From: Corynebacterium kroppenstedtii
GTDB lineage: Bacteria > Actinomycetota > Actinomycetes > Mycobacteriales > Mycobacteriaceae
Direction: 5' to 3'
Length of the DNA: 64,000 nucleotides
Assembly: GCF_016894245.1 (NCBI RefSeq)
Contig: NZ_CP069792.1
Location: 1,984,001 to 2,048,000, forward strand
The notes below the pieces were generated by a model. That model did not search any database. It worked only from the letters and a program-made list of their open reading frames with translations, and was not told where the DNA came from. Positions 10,247-20,843 of this stretch are shown one piece after another. Position numbers and translations under genes: made by a program. Each line of letters starts with the position of its first letter. Position 1 is the first letter of the stretch.

Positions 10247-11322
10247 GGTTCGGTTTAAAAAACTGCCCAAATAGCCCCGGCCTCAATCCACCTAGCATGA
10301 GACTCCTGGACGGTGGAATAAGGCCCGTTAAAAGTGGGCGCGGTACTCTCTCGGTGCGGAGGGCAGCGTACACGATTGTTGCTTCCGTGATATCAGTATT
10401 CTTAATCGGTTCGCTTACTGCTTGCGGATTGGGTACGTCGGGAGGCTTTACCCACAATGGCGAATTAGCAGGCCCTGTCGAGGGAAAGTCGGTTAAAGGA
10501 GCTCATGTCGCTATTGGATCCAAAAATTTCACTGAGCAAATTGTATTGGGAAAAATCGCGGTCACACTTCTCAAATCTGCGGGCGCGCATGTCGACGATC
10601 TGACCAATATTCCAGGATCAAATAGTGCTCGATCTGCAATGCTTCGCGGAAATATAGACATGCAGTGGGAATACACGGGCACAGGGTGGATCTCATATCT
10701 CGGTCACGATGACCCTATTGAAGACAGTCACCAACAGTACATTGCCGTTCGCGATGCTGACAAAGGAAATGGTTTAACTTGGTTACCGCCTGCTCCTATG
10801 AACAATACCTATGGGTTAGCAATACGGGAGGACAAAGCTAAGCAGCTCAATATCACGAAGATTTCTCAGCTGAAGGACCTTCCTCTGAACGAAAGAACGT
10901 TCTGCCTCGAGGCAGAATTTGCCAATCGTAATGATGGTTTCCAGCCGATGCTCGCGAAATACGGGATTCCTCCAGTACCCTCGTCCAACATTTCTTTGAT
11001 GGATACAGGTGCTATATATTCCGCAACTGATCGGGGAGGATGCAATTTTGGTGAAGTCTTCACGACAGATGGTCGTATTAAAGCCTTGAACTTGCGAACG
11101 CTAGAAGATGATCAGCATTTCTTCCCGAAGTACAATGTAGCTCCCGTATTTCGGACTGATCTCATCAAGAAGTATCCCCAGCTAGAACCCCTCTTTGAGC
11201 CTGTGGCACAAAAACTTACCAATGATGTTCTTCAAGATCTCAACGCGAAAGTCGACGTGGATGGCGATGAGCCCTCTGAGGTAGCGTGGGATTGGCTCCG
11301 CGAGGAGGGCTTCGTGAAGTAG
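10243..11322 (+). CDS. compatible-solute ABC transporter substrate-binding lipoprotein (ProX/OpuCC type)
   Basis: A 359-residue lipoprotein. After a long basic N-region, a hydrophobic stretch (about residues 43-58) ends in the lipobox LTAC, with the lipidated Cys at 61. The mature part has IGSKNFTEQIVLGKI and NSARSAMLRGNIDMQWEYTGTG segments, typical of the OpuAC_2/OsmF receptor group for glycine betaine, choline, carnitine or ectoine. It overlaps the upstream permease gene as ATGA and is the last gene of the operon. Aromatic residues needed for quaternary ammonium binding are present in number, but the substrate cannot be fixed by eye. No GbsR-like regulator is adjacent. Confidence 0.9.
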   Translation: MRFGLKNCPNSPGLNPPSMRLLDGGIRPVKSGRGTLSVRRAAYTIVASVISVFLIGSLTACGLGTSGGFTHNGELAGPVEGKSVKGAHVAIGSKNFTEQIVLGKIAVTLLKSAGAHVDDLTNIPGSNSARSAMLRGNIDMQWEYTGTGWISYLGHDDPIEDSHQQYIAVRDADKGNGLTWLPPAPMNNTYGLAIREDKAKQLNITKISQLKDLPLNERTFCLEAEFANRNDGFQPMLAKYGIPPVPSSNISLMDTGAIYSATDRGGCNFGEVFTTDGRIKALNLRTLEDDQHFFPKYNVAPVFRTDLIKKYPQLEPLFEPVAQKLTNDVLQDLNAKVDVDGDEPSEVAWDWLREEGFVK

Positions 11323-11635
11323 TTCAAGCGTGACTTTCCAGCCCACGCTGCGTTCATTGTGGCTCAGCGACCCGTCGCCTTCGCAATCGTTCCATTTCAT
11401 TTGGTTTATTCCGAAGCCTGTTGTCCGTAGCGCCACACCACGCTGTACTCTGTTGGCTAGACGGTACAGTGTTTACCGACCATTTTGTTAACGTCAGCTC
11501 CGCACCTGTCGGTCTACTGTCATCCGAGGATGTTAACCATCATGCGCTCGTGCGTTGTGTGGATTTCACCCTAAAGGAAACGTACGCCGGCCGATAGACT
11601 GTGGAGCTTCACCATGTATAAAGCGAGGTTCGTTC
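11323..11635 (+). other. intergenic region between the importer operon and alaS
   Basis: About 310 bases without a supported gene. Near the start, AGCGTG (11327-11332) and CACGCT (11344-11349) can form a 6-bp stem, but no T-run follows, so it is at best a weak terminator. A TACAGT hexamer near 11464 could be a -10 element for alaS, without a good -35. I looked for a T-box (specifier stem plus the conserved TGGNACCGCG-like bulge) and found none. The alaS frame is open through the last 80 bases, but similarity begins only at 11636. Confidence 0.5.
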
Positions 11636-14296
11636 GTGTATACACACGAGATCAGGGAACGGTTCACGGAACACTTTGTTAAAGCTGGGCACACGTCGGT
11701 CCCGAGCGCGTCGCTGATCCTGGACGATCCGAACCTGCTCTTTGTTAACGCGGGAATGGTTCCCTTCAAGCCGTACTTTTTGGGTCAACAAACCCCTCCG
11801 TTTAATACGGCGACCTCCATCCAGAAATGTGTTCGCACACTGGATATCGACGAAGTAGGCATTACGACCCGCCACAACACTTTTTTCCAGATGGCAGGTA
11901 ATTTTTCCTTCGGAAATTATTTTAAGGAAGGTGCAATTACCCACGCATGGGAGTTGCTAACAAGTTCAGTTGATGATGGGGGATTCGGGCTTGATCCTGA
12001 TCGATTGTGGGTCACGATTTATCAGGATGACGATGAAGCTGGCGACATTTGGCATGACAAGATAGGTATTCCGCGTGACCGTATTCAGCGGCTCGGTATG
12101 GCGGACAACTATTGGTCGATGGGGATCCCCGGACCATGTGGCCCCAGCTCCGAAATCTATTACGACCGCGGACCGGAATACGGTAAAGAAGGCGGTCCTG
12201 TTGTCGACGACACTCGTTATATCGAAATCTGGAACCTCGTGTTCATGGAAAAAGAGCGCGGCGAGGGGACAGGCAAAGAGAATTTCGAAATTCTGGGGCC
12301 CCTCCCGAAGAAGAACATTGATACGGGTTTAGGTATCGAACGAGTCGCCTGCATCCTGCAGGGCGTCGATAACGTCTACGAGACCGACCTTCTCCGCCCA
12401 GTTATTGATGTTGCTGAAGAATTGACGGGGGCTCGCTACGGAGAGCGTCACGCAGATGATGTTAGATTCCGAGTTATCGCTGATCACTGTCGTACCGCGT
12501 TAATGCTCATTCTCGACGGAGTTGCCCCCAGTAACGAGGGACGCGGCTATATCCTGCGACGTCTATTGCGGCGAATCGTTCGGTCTGCCCGTCTTTTGGG
12601 TGCGACACATGAAACTATGGAGCGATTTATGGAAACTGTCCGTCGCACCATGACTCCGTCATATCCTGAGATCGAAGATAACTGGGAGCGTATACGGTCA
12701 ACTGCTGTGGCCGAGGAACACGCATTCTTGGCGACGTTGGAATCAGGCGAGAAACTCTTTACCACGATCGCCCAGGACCTTAAGGCCCGCGGTGAATCTG
12801 TCTTTCCCGGTTCAGATGCCTTTGTTTTGCATGATACGCACGGTTTCCCAGTCGATCTGACGGCAGAAATGGCTAGTGAACAAGGGCTAGCTTTGGATCG
12901 TGATGCCTTTGATCGCCACATGCAGGACCAAAAAGCCCGCGCTAAAGCCGATAACCGTGCAAAGAAACACGGACACGCTAACCTGTCGGTATATCGGCCC
13001 TTTGTCGACAATCATGCAACGGTCTTTACAGGCTATGACACCTTAGAAGATGAGGGAACCATCTTGGGAATGGTGTCCAATGGTCAACTCGTTGACAAAG
13101 CGACTGAGGGTGATCATGTCGATGTCATTCTCGATCGGACACCTTTCTATGCAGAGTCCGGCGGACAAATGGCCGACCACGGAGAACTATCAACGGCTGG
13201 TGCTCGCTTGAAGGTCAACGATGTCCAGAAGATCGGTAAGAAACTGTGGGTGCATAAGACCGAAGTAACCGGTGGCGAGATTGCCGTCGGAATGAAAGTG
13301 AAGGGCAAAGTTGATCCCCAGTGGCGGCACGCTGCGCGTCAAGCCCATTCAGGTACACACCTGATTCACGCTGCGCTGCGGCAAGTGTTGGGGCCAACAG
13401 CGGTCCAGGCAGGGTCTATGAACAAACCTGGTTACCTGCGGTTCGATTTCAATTTCAATCGCCCTCTTACCGATGAACAGCTTAAAGATATTCAGGACAT
13501 CGCTAATTCTGCGGTGGACGCCGATTACACCGTTAACACCATCGAGACCTCCCTCGACGAGGCTAAGAAGATGGGGGCTCTGGCGCTCTTCGGTCAAAGC
13601 TACGGTGACTGGGTTCGCGTCGTCGAAATTGGTGGCCCGTTCTCTATGGAACTCTGCGGTGGCACACACGTTGACCACGCATCACAGGTTGGGCCCATCG
13701 CTGTTCTAGGTGAATCGTCAGTGGGATCCGGTGCGCGCCGCATTGAAGCCTATACAGGTATGGATTCATTCCGTTACCTGGCTCAGCAGCAGTCGACGCT
13801 GACCACAGTGGCGACATCGCTCAAGGCTCCAGCCGATGACGTTCCTGAGCGCGTTGACCAATTAGCTGCCCGTCTTCACGACGCCGAACGCGCTGTTGCA
13901 CGTGCCCACCAGCAGGCTCTCCAATCTAAGGCGGACGAGTTCGTGGCTCATGCCCAGCGTCTCAACAACGTGACGGTGGTAGCTGAGAGTGTGTCAGACG
14001 TGGAGGCCAAGGATTTGCGTCCGATGGCGCTAGACGTCCGAAACCGGTTAGGCAATGAGCCTGCAGTCGTCATTTTGATCAGTTCTACTGGCGATAAAGT
14101 GCCCTTCGTCGTGTCAGCGAACGAACAGGCAACCGGTAACGGGATCAACGCGAACTCGCTCGTGAAAACGATCGGCCAATCAGTCAATGGTCGCGGCGGC
14201 GGAAAACCCGATATGGCCCAGGGCTCGGGTAGTGACGCCACCGGCATCTCGCACGCACTGGATGCCGTCCTCGATGACCTTAAGAAGCGGGGATAA
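11636..14296 (+). CDS. alaS: alanyl-tRNA synthetase
   Basis: An 886-residue class II synthetase of normal length. I start it at GTG 11636, because [12 protein letters not shown] is the conserved N-terminus and AGCGAGG lies 7 bases upstream; the open frame extends 27 codons further back without similarity. The aminoacylation domain comes first. The editing domain carries HSGTHLIH near residue 569 and CGGTH near 673, the zinc and mischarged-tRNA editing residues. The C-terminal DHHA1/C-Ala region ends in [15 protein letters not shown]. It is followed by ruvX seven bases later. Confidence 0.97.
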   Translation: MYTHEIRERFTEHFVKAGHTSVPSASLILDDPNLLFVNAGMVPFKPYFLGQQTPPFNTATSIQKCVRTLDIDEVGITTRHNTFFQMAGNFSFGNYFKEGAITHAWELLTSSVDDGGFGLDPDRLWVTIYQDDDEAGDIWHDKIGIPRDRIQRLGMADNYWSMGIPGPCGPSSEIYYDRGPEYGKEGGPVVDDTRYIEIWNLVFMEKERGEGTGKENFEILGPLPKKNIDTGLGIERVACILQGVDNVYETDLLRPVIDVAEELTGARYGERHADDVRFRVIADHCRTALMLILDGVAPSNEGRGYILRRLLRRIVRSARLLGATHETMERFMETVRRTMTPSYPEIEDNWERIRSTAVAEEHAFLATLESGEKLFTTIAQDLKARGESVFPGSDAFVLHDTHGFPVDLTAEMASEQGLALDRDAFDRHMQDQKARAKADNRAKKHGHANLSVYRPFVDNHATVFTGYDTLEDEGTILGMVSNGQLVDKATEGDHVDVILDRTPFYAESGGQMADHGELSTAGARLKVNDVQKIGKKLWVHKTEVTGGEIAVGMKVKGKVDPQWRHAARQAHSGTHLIHAALRQVLGPTAVQAGSMNKPGYLRFDFNFNRPLTDEQLKDIQDIANSAVDADYTVNTIETSLDEAKKMGALALFGQSYGDWVRVVEIGGPFSMELCGGTHVDHASQVGPIAVLGESSVGSGARRIEAYTGMDSFRYLAQQQSTLTTVATSLKAPADDVPERVDQLAARLHDAERAVARAHQQALQSKADEFVAHAQRLNNVTVVAESVSDVEAKDLRPMALDVRNRLGNEPAVVILISSTGDKVPFVVSANEQATGNGINANSLVKTIGQSVNGRGGGKPDMAQGSGSDATGISHALDAVLDDLKKRG

Positions 14297-14303
14297 TTTA
14301 TTG

Positions 14304-14798
14304 GTGAAAAACATTGTCCCTGACCGTCCAGGAGAGGATGATCCTGGACCTGGTCGTCGCTTAGGATTGGACGTCGGCACGGTCCGTATTGGTGTCGCAG
14401 TCAGTGACCCTGATGGCATTCTTGCTACGCCAGTCGCCACTATTGCGCGGACTACGAAGAGACGTGGGCCCGATGGCGAAGACATCGACTCCATTGTTCA
14501 GCTCGCGCGCGACTACTCGGTGGTTGAAGTCATTGTGGGGTTGCCGAGGATGTTGGACGGATCTGCCGGTTCATCGGTCAAACATGCTCAGGATGTGGGT
14601 TTCCGCGTTCGTCGGCGACTGGAACGTGACGGAGCTGATGTCCCCATTCGATATGTCGACGAACGCATGACTACCGTGATGGCCCAATCCAACCTCCACG
14701 ACGCTGGTATCAGTGTTAGAGAGGGTCGATCAGTTATTGATCAGGCTGCGGCGGTCGAGATCCTTCAGACCTGGTTAGATCAGCGTGCGAGACATTAG
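14304..14798 (+). CDS. ruvX: Holliday junction resolvase-like / 16S rRNA processing factor YqgF
   Basis: A 164-residue RNase H-fold protein. It has [17 protein letters not shown] with the first catalytic Asp, [11 protein letters not shown], and YVDERMTT containing the conserved Glu. YqgF is needed for 16S rRNA 5'-end maturation in bacteria and is also annotated as a resolvase. I chose GTG 14304 (or TTG 14301), with GGGGAT about 10 bases upstream, because a longer frame would run deep into alaS. The arrangement alaS-ruvX-mltG-aroE is standard in this group. Confidence 0.92.
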   Translation: MKNIVPDRPGEDDPGPGRRLGLDVGTVRIGVAVSDPDGILATPVATIARTTKRRGPDGEDIDSIVQLARDYSVVEVIVGLPRMLDGSAGSSVKHAQDVGFRVRRRLERDGADVPIRYVDERMTTVMAQSNLHDAGISVREGRSVIDQAAAVEILQTWLDQRARH

Positions 14799-14958
14799 CG
14801 GAATGGTGATGACCGCCAACCAAAAAGTAGCAATTCTTCGATAGTCGGAGAGCTTTTGTGGTAGTTGAATACGTCCACACTCTCTGATTTAGTGGAATGG
14901 CTACAGTTATCTGTTTGTCCTGTATCTATTTGCCCTGTCCCCGGAGCTAGGAGAATTT

Positions 14959-16125
14959 GTGCCATCGAGCCGAACACGTCGTCGCCGTCATCTTGCTGGG
15001 CATAAACAAAACGCCATAGCCGTGACGGTGGCATTGGCTGTGTTGTTGGCCGGCGTGATTACTTACGTCGTGTACCACAACGTAGCGGGTGACAAGGACG
15101 ATTTTTCGGGGAACGGAAACTCAACGTCGGCGCTGGTCAGAGTTGATGAAGGGGATACGATTTCCTCACTGTCCTCGACGTTGGTGGACAAGAAGATCGT
15201 GTCGTCGCGTCGTTCGTTGATGAATGCGGCGAAGAGCAAGGGCAATGCTGTTAACTTGCAGCAAGGTTATTATGTCCTGCATCAAAAAATGTCCTCTCAA
15301 GCTGCTATCGACGCGCTGATGTCGGACGAGGCTCGACGAGGGGTCGTCGACATTCCGACCGGGGCTACTTTGCATGATGTTCATGTTGTAGGTGGACAGA
15401 CACGGGCAGGTATTTTTTCCCTAGTAGCTAAACAAGCGTGCATTTCTGAAGATAGTGACTGTGTTTCTGCCGGTGATCTTGAAAAAGCCGCGGCAAAGAG
15501 CAGTTTAGAGGAATTAGGCGTTCCATCATGGGCGTCCAAAGCGGTGTCGGCTCGTGGAAACGATTCCAAACGGTTGGAGGGGCTTATCAACCCCGGCGTC
15601 CACATCTTTGACCCCACAGCATCGCCCACAGATATTCTCAAAACACTGGTCACCGAAGGAGCCAAGGCATACGAAGGCACGGGATTATCGTCAGCAGCAC
15701 AAACCGTGGGGCTATCGGAATACCAACTACTGACGGCTGCGTCACTCGTCGAGCGTGAAGCGCCTCAGCAGGATTTTGCGAAGGTTGCGCGAGTTATTAA
15801 GAATCGCCTCGATAAGCCGATGAAACTCGAGTTCGATTCGACAGTTAACTACGGGTTGGATGAGCAAGAGGTCGCGACGACTAACGAGGATCGTGAGAAA
15901 AAGAATCCGTGGAACACGTACGCAATGGAAGGATTGCCTGCGACCCCCATCGCATCACCCTCGCTATCTGCTGTGCACGCGATGGAAAAGCCCGCTGACG
16001 GCGACTGGCTGTACTTCGTGACGATCGACAAGAACGGGACGACTGTGTTTAGCCACGATTTCTCCGATCATGAGGCAGCGATTAAAAAAGCCCAAGAAAG
16101 TGGAGTGCTTGACAGTGCCCGTTAG
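14959..16125 (+). CDS. mltG: endolytic murein transglycosylase
   Basis: A 388-residue YceG/MltG protein. It has a short basic N-terminus, one membrane anchor at about residues 20-40, a LysM-like region and the lytic domain. The catalytic glutamate sits in SLVEREA near residue 265. The enzyme cleaves nascent glycan strands at the membrane and helps set strand length. The start is GTG with AGGAGA upstream. The aroE start lies within the last codons of this gene. Confidence 0.93.
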   Translation: MPSSRTRRRRHLAGHKQNAIAVTVALAVLLAGVITYVVYHNVAGDKDDFSGNGNSTSALVRVDEGDTISSLSSTLVDKKIVSSRRSLMNAAKSKGNAVNLQQGYYVLHQKMSSQAAIDALMSDEARRGVVDIPTGATLHDVHVVGGQTRAGIFSLVAKQACISEDSDCVSAGDLEKAAAKSSLEELGVPSWASKAVSARGNDSKRLEGLINPGVHIFDPTASPTDILKTLVTEGAKAYEGTGLSSAAQTVGLSEYQLLTAASLVEREAPQQDFAKVARVIKNRLDKPMKLEFDSTVNYGLDEQEVATTNEDREKKNPWNTYAMEGLPATPIASPSLSAVHAMEKPADGDWLYFVTIDKNGTTVFSHDFSDHEAAIKKAQESGVLDSAR

Positions 16126-17095
16126 CTCCGAAGAAGGACAAAGAAACGACTGGCGAGGGGGCTGTGGCCACCATTATGCCGCAGTGCTGGGAGATCCTAT
16201 CCAGCATTCTCTTTCTCCTGTTCTCCACGACAATGGTTTTCGTGCGGCTGGTCTCGAGAATTGGTCCTACGAACGTATCCGGTGCCCAAAGGGCGAACTC
16301 AAAAGCACGATCAATTCTGTGGGTCCTGAGTATGAGGGCTTCTCAGTCACCATGCCAGGCAAATTTGAAGCTCTGAATTTTGCAGCTGAAGCCACTCAGC
16401 GTGCCCGACTCATCGGATCTGCAAATACTCTGGTGAAAATGCCCTCAGCAGCCGCTGGCAAGCCGTCAACGGATGGCATTTCTGGACCGACTCAGTGGCG
16501 CGCTGATAACACAGATGGTGAGGGCGTAAAAGGATCCGTTCAGGAGCTTCTGACGACCGACACCTCTTCTTCCTCCGGGGACGACTCCCGTTTAGTAGCG
16601 GTGACGAATGCTGTCATTGTGGGTAACGGTGGTACCGCACGGCCTGCTTTATGGGCCCTTGCTCAGTTAGGGTGCCGTAGCGTCACCGTGGTAGCTCGAT
16701 CATCACGCGCGGAACAGCTCCGTCCGCTAGCAGAAAAACTAGGTGTTGAATTTTCATGGACCATGTTCGAGCACTCAGGGAGGGTATGTGCGAATGCCGA
16801 CGTCCTGGTATCGACGGTCCCATCGGCGGCAGCTGAACCCTACGTAGAGCTATTGGCGGAGGCTTCGGCGGTATGCGATGTGATCTATAGTCCATGGCCG
16901 ACGCCATTGATATCGCACTGTCTCGCGGTAGGAACGCCGTGCGTCGGCGGAACAACGATGCTTTTTTACCAATCACTCAGCCAATTCGAGCAGTTCACCG
17001 GGCATCAAGCTCCTCAAGCGGCGATGCGACAGGCTTTGGAAAAAGCCTCTGGGGTACCCGTCGGAGTTCTCGACGCTCCGGGGAGTGCGAGCTAA
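16115..17095 (+). CDS. aroE: shikimate dehydrogenase
   Basis: A 326-residue NADP-dependent shikimate dehydrogenase (3-dehydroshikimate to shikimate). HSLSPVLHDNGF binds substrate, VTMPGKFEAL carries the catalytic Lys, ADNTDGEG the catalytic Asp, and VGNGGTARPALWAL is the nucleotide loop. It is longer than the usual 270-280 residues because of two hydrophilic insertions, just before the ADNTD motif and before the Rossmann loop. The GTG start at 16115 overlaps the end of mltG by 11 bases, with GGAG 9 bases upstream. Confidence 0.93.
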   Translation: MPVSSEEGQRNDWRGGCGHHYAAVLGDPIQHSLSPVLHDNGFRAAGLENWSYERIRCPKGELKSTINSVGPEYEGFSVTMPGKFEALNFAAEATQRARLIGSANTLVKMPSAAAGKPSTDGISGPTQWRADNTDGEGVKGSVQELLTTDTSSSSGDDSRLVAVTNAVIVGNGGTARPALWALAQLGCRSVTVVARSSRAEQLRPLAEKLGVEFSWTMFEHSGRVCANADVLVSTVPSAAAEPYVELLAEASAVCDVIYSPWPTPLISHCLAVGTPCVGGTTMLFYQSLSQFEQFTGHQAPQAAMRQALEKASGVPVGVLDAPGSAS

Positions 17096-17123
17096 GGATA
17101 TCCCGGTGAGATAGTACCGGAAG

Positions 17124-17149
17124 TTATCCACAGGCTTGTTTTATCCACA
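17124..17149 (+). promoter_or_regulatory. two perfect DnaA boxes
   Basis: The exact 9-mer TTATCCACA occurs at 17124-17132 and again at 17141-17149, in the same orientation and separated by 8 bases. They lie between aroE and the prepilin peptidase gene, 66-91 bases before its ATG. The sequence match is certain. That DnaA binds here and controls anything is inference. Confidence 0.6.
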
Positions 17150-17214
17150 ACTTCGGTGTTCGTGAGCGCGAATAGAATCACTCTGCCCTCCCTGATCGTG
17201 ATGAAATCGCGACC

Positions 17215-17721
17215 ATGCAACAGAGTGAGCATCCGCTCTTATTTGGCTTTCCCGTCTCGCCCCATGACATTTGTGTCACCGCTTTCATTGTGGCGAGTAT
17301 CCTCTGGGCGCTCGGGGTAGTGTGGTTCGACTGCCGATATCGCCTCATCCCATGGCGTCTAACTCTGATCGGTTCTGCGATGGTCGTTGCCGGGGAATCA
17401 TTGCTTTTCCATGAGTGGACAGACGTATTGTGCTGTTCCGCCATCTGGTCAGGTCTCTATGCCTCTATTGCCCTCATGGGGGCGTGTCTTGGCTCTCGAC
17501 GGCCAGGAATTGGGGGCGCAGATGTTGTAGTTGGTGCGGCATGCGGAGCTTGGCTCACACACGGGGGAGCGCTGCTGGTTATTGTGGCCATAGGCGGTGC
17601 CAACATCATATCCACCGGATGCGGGTTTTACGCCGCGTACCGCCATGGGACACCCGAGGTAGCTCACATTCCAGCGATGATGGGTGGGGTAGTCGTCGCC
17701 ACTATGACGGGGATGGTATAA
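17215..17721 (+). CDS. prepilin peptidase family (A24) membrane protein
   Basis: A 168-residue, strongly hydrophobic protein with about five membrane segments. FDCRYRLIPWRLTL (first Asp near residue 39) and GIGGADVV (second Asp near 101) fit the paired aspartates of type IV prepilin/preflagellin peptidases. The usual GxGDxK motif is altered: the Lys after the second Asp is missing. The N-terminal methylase domain of large PilD proteins is absent. It could process Tad/Flp-type pilins, but no pilus genes are in the window. A short A24 protein beside the aro genes is common in mycobacteria and corynebacteria. The ATG has no clear ribosome binding site. Confidence 0.78.
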   Translation: MQQSEHPLLFGFPVSPHDICVTAFIVASILWALGVVWFDCRYRLIPWRLTLIGSAMVVAGESLLFHEWTDVLCCSAIWSGLYASIALMGACLGSRRPGIGGADVVVGAACGAWLTHGGALLVIVAIGGANIISTGCGFYAAYRHGTPEVAHIPAMMGGVVVATMTGMV

Positions 17722-17859
17722 ATCGGTCACATTCAATATTGCAGACGGGGTCAGTATTCACGAGGAACGATGCATCCGTTATCGCCCATCTAAGAACCCA
17801 AGCTTGTAGATTTAGAATTCTGATAGCTTTACATGGCTACTACGTGGAAGAATGACTGT

Positions 17860-19080
17860 ATGTTGCGTTGGAGCACCGCCGGAGAATCGCATGGCGAAGC
17901 GATTGTCTCCACAATGGAAAACATGGTCGCTGGCATCCCACTCTCAACACAGGACGTGGCTTATCATTTAGCACGCCGTCGTTTGGGGTATGGCCGTGGT
18001 GCACGAATGAAATTCGAACAAGATGATGTCACGCTTCTCACCGGTGTACGCCATGGCCGCACATTGGGCAGCCCTATCACGATAGTGATAGGAAATACGG
18101 AATGGCCCAAGTGGACCACCGTCATGGCGCAAGATCCTCTTGACCGTGACGATCCAGACGTTCAGGCAGCCATGAACTCCGGGAGGGGAGCGCAACTTAC
18201 TCGGCCGCGTCCTGGCCACGCGGACTTCGCGGGCATGGTGAAATACGGGGCCCATGACGCGAGAGATATTTTGGAGCGTGCCTCCGCCCGAGAAACTGCT
18301 GCCCGAGTGGCTATTGCCACCGTTGCTCGCTCTTTCCTTCGCGAACTCTTTGGCGTTGAAGTCTTTAGTCACGTCGTCAGTATTGGTGCGTCGGAGGTCG
18401 ATGACGCAGTTCGGCCACACTTTAGTGATCTCAAACTGATTGATGAATCGCCTGTCCGTGCTTGTAGCCAGCGGGCAGAGGAATCCATGATTAATGAAAT
18501 CAAGGCAGCTAAAAAATCCGGGGATACTCTGGGTGGCGTCGTTGAGGTCATCGTCGATGGCCTTCCCATCGGATTGGGGTCGCATGTGTCGGCAGAGACT
18601 CGCTTAGACGCCCGTTTGGCCGGCGCATTGATGAGTATCCAGGCAATTAAGGGAGTCGAGATAGGAGATGGATTCGCCGAAGCTCGTCGGCGTGGGTCGG
18701 AAGCTCACGATGAAATGGTTCGCGACCGCGGACACGTCACAAGGATGACGAACCGTGCCGGTGGTCTCGAGGGTGGAATGACTAATGGCGAAACCCTCCG
18801 AGTACGGGCAGCGATGAAACCAATTTCCACAGTACCGCGAGCACTATCCACCATTGATATGGAAACTGGTGACGCGGCGTCTGCCATCCATCAGCGTTCC
18901 GACGTGTGTGCAGTTCCCGCCGCCGGCGTCGTTGCAGAAGCGATGGTAGCCCTTGTCTTGGCACAAGCTGCCATGGACAAATTCGGTGGTGACAGCCTTG
19001 CAGAAACCACTCAAAATGTTAAAAGCTATCTTCATCAGGTGAGTCAACGCTTGAGCTTTGGCTCTGGGGTAGGAGAGTGA
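17860..19080 (+). CDS. aroC: chorismate synthase
   Basis: A 406-residue chorismate synthase (EPSP to chorismate, needing reduced FMN). The N-terminus [14 protein letters not shown] is the family signature, so I start at ATG 17860, with GGAAG about 9 bases upstream, and not at ATG 17833. [20 protein letters not shown] and the Arg/Ser-rich C-terminal active-site segments are present. It opens the aroC-aroK-aroB-aroQ run. A TAGAAT hexamer at 17813-17818 could be its -10. Confidence 0.96.
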   Translation: MLRWSTAGESHGEAIVSTMENMVAGIPLSTQDVAYHLARRRLGYGRGARMKFEQDDVTLLTGVRHGRTLGSPITIVIGNTEWPKWTTVMAQDPLDRDDPDVQAAMNSGRGAQLTRPRPGHADFAGMVKYGAHDARDILERASARETAARVAIATVARSFLRELFGVEVFSHVVSIGASEVDDAVRPHFSDLKLIDESPVRACSQRAEESMINEIKAAKKSGDTLGGVVEVIVDGLPIGLGSHVSAETRLDARLAGALMSIQAIKGVEIGDGFAEARRRGSEAHDEMVRDRGHVTRMTNRAGGLEGGMTNGETLRVRAAMKPISTVPRALSTIDMETGDAASAIHQRSDVCAVPAAGVVAEAMVALVLAQAAMDKFGGDSLAETTQNVKSYLHQVSQRLSFGSGVGE

Positions 19081-19656
19081 ATGAAACCACGGGTTGTATT
19101 GATTGGTCTTCCTGGCGCCGGGAAGTCCACTATCGGACGTCGACTTAGCCGTGCTCTCGGCCTCGACCTCGTTGACTCTGATGAACTCATTGAACAACGA
19201 TGGGGCGGAATGACGTGTGGCCGCATTTATGACCATTTGGGTGAAGAACAGTTTCGACTAGTTGAAGAGGACGTCATTGCCGACGCCTTGACTACTGGAG
19301 GCATTGTTGCACTCGGTGGTGGGGCAGTAGTCTCGCCGGTGACTCGCCGACGCCTTGTCGGCCATGAAGTCGTTTTCTTGGATGTATCCGCAGAAGAAGG
19401 TTATCGACGCACGCGCGACTCCCTCACTCGACCCGTGCTGCATTCAGAGGACCCAGAACAACGCTATCGCGATTTAGATGAGCAACGCCGTCCTCTCTAC
19501 GAGGAGGTCGCGACTCTTCGTATTCGGAGTGATCGTCGTGGCCCCCAGAAGGTCGTCGCTAGCATTCTGAATTACCTTGAGACCAGTGAGCCTCGGGGAT
19601 CGATGATTCCCGATACTGCGGACGAATCCGCTGTAGCAGTAGAGGAATTCTTATGA
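19081..19656 (+). CDS. aroK: shikimate kinase
   Basis: A 191-residue P-loop kinase that phosphorylates shikimate. The Walker A motif GLPGAGKST is at residues 9-17, DSDELIE (about 32-38) binds shikimate and magnesium, and LGGGAV follows near residue 80. RPVL with the preceding arginines matches the lid region. ATG follows directly on the aroC stop codon. The stop overlaps the aroB start as ATGA. About 20 residues beyond the usual end are hydrophilic. Confidence 0.95.
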   Translation: MKPRVVLIGLPGAGKSTIGRRLSRALGLDLVDSDELIEQRWGGMTCGRIYDHLGEEQFRLVEEDVIADALTTGGIVALGGGAVVSPVTRRRLVGHEVVFLDVSAEEGYRRTRDSLTRPVLHSEDPEQRYRDLDEQRRPLYEEVATLRIRSDRRGPQKVVASILNYLETSEPRGSMIPDTADESAVAVEEFL

Positions 19657-20843
19657 GTACACCTAGTCGTGAGTCGATGAACACGGCGAGTGGTACAGGG
19701 CCGTGGACTATCCCGGTGAATGGTAATCGGCCGTATGACGTGGTGATAGGTCATGACCTCGTAGGCTCAATCGGAGCTGCAGCTGAATCTTACTCAAAGG
19801 TTGGGATTGTTCATCAACCCACCGTTGCCGTCGCAGCCCATCGCATAGCCGATACATTAGCGGCACGCGATATTTCCTCGTTCCTCGTAGAAATTGATGA
19901 CGCCGAACACGGAAAAACTTTTGACGTCGTCACCCGATGTTGGGACGAGTGCGCTAGGCACGGCATGAGCCGGCGCGACGCGATTATCAGCGTTGGCGGT
20001 GGCGCTGCAACTGATGTCGGCGGATTCGTAGCTGCGACATGGATGCGTGGCATCGATGTGATCCAAGTGCCGACCACGGTGTTGGGAATGGTTGACGCAG
20101 CCGTCGGCGGAAAAACAGGCATTAATACACCAGCCGGAAAAAACTTAGTCGGAGCTTTCCATGAGCCATCGGCTGTATTTGTTGATCTCGACTTCATTAA
20201 CGGTCTTCCTTCTGGGGCGATCGTTGCTGGTAGTGCCGAAATCGTGAAAACTGGGTTTATCGCAGATCCGGAAATCGTCAATTTATATAAGCATGATCCT
20301 GATCGGTGTCTCGATGTAGCCGGGGATTTGCCCGAGTTAATTCGCAGAAGCATCGCTGTTAAAGCGTCGGTGGTTTCGCAAGATCTTAAAGAATCAAGCT
20401 TGCGTGAGATTCTCAATTACGGGCACACTTTTGGCCACGCTATTGAGAAGGTTGAGCACTATACGTGGCCTCATGGGCATGCGGTTGCGGTGGGAATGTG
20501 TTTTGAGGCAGAACTTGCCTGCGTGACAGGGCACCTCAGTGAAGCGGTCGTGCAGCAGCATCGAACGATTCTTCAATCATTGGGCTTGCCTACGCACTAT
20601 GATGCTGCCGCGCTCGATGATCTCATCGATGCGATGAAGATGGATAAGAAGAACAGGGACGGGAAGATCCGATTCGTGATCCTTTCTTCCCATGATTCGG
20701 ATTCCCTCGATTCTGACACGGGTAGTGGGTTGTCGGCTGGGGATAATTCCAGCCAGGTTCCACGTCCTATCCGGCTAGCTGGGCCTAGTTATGAAGACCT
20801 TCAGACTGCCTTTATGCGCATGAATGATAGGGGAGAGTCGTAG
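19653..20843 (+). CDS. aroB: 3-dehydroquinate synthase
   Basis: A 396-residue NAD-dependent enzyme converting DAHP to 3-dehydroquinate. [11 protein letters not shown] binds nucleotide, [20 protein letters not shown] is the conserved core, and GHTFGHAIE carries metal-binding His residues. It is about 35 residues longer than usual, because of a Ser/Asp-rich insertion around residues 345-373 before the last helix. ATGA overlap with aroK indicates coupled translation. Confidence 0.96.
   Translation: MSTPSRESMNTASGTGPWTIPVNGNRPYDVVIGHDLVGSIGAAAESYSKVGIVHQPTVAVAAHRIADTLAARDISSFLVEIDDAEHGKTFDVVTRCWDECARHGMSRRDAIISVGGGAATDVGGFVAATWMRGIDVIQVPTTVLGMVDAAVGGKTGINTPAGKNLVGAFHEPSAVFVDLDFINGLPSGAIVAGSAEIVKTGFIADPEIVNLYKHDPDRCLDVAGDLPELIRRSIAVKASVVSQDLKESSLREILNYGHTFGHAIEKVEHYTWPHGHAVAVGMCFEAELACVTGHLSEAVVQQHRTILQSLGLPTHYDAAALDDLIDAMKMDKKNRDGKIRFVILSSHDSDSLDSDTGSGLSAGDNSSQVPRPIRLAGPSYEDLQTAFMRMNDRGES

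Noticed and set aside
11323..11635. Possible T-box leader before alaS
   Set aside because: No specifier loop, conserved T-box sequence or terminator with alternative stem could be found.
17968..18585. 205-codon minus-strand frame inside aroC, and similar ones at 3339-3914, 9451-10041 and 19814-20416
   Set aside because: All are shadows of conserved genes, with no ribosome binding site or recognisable motif.
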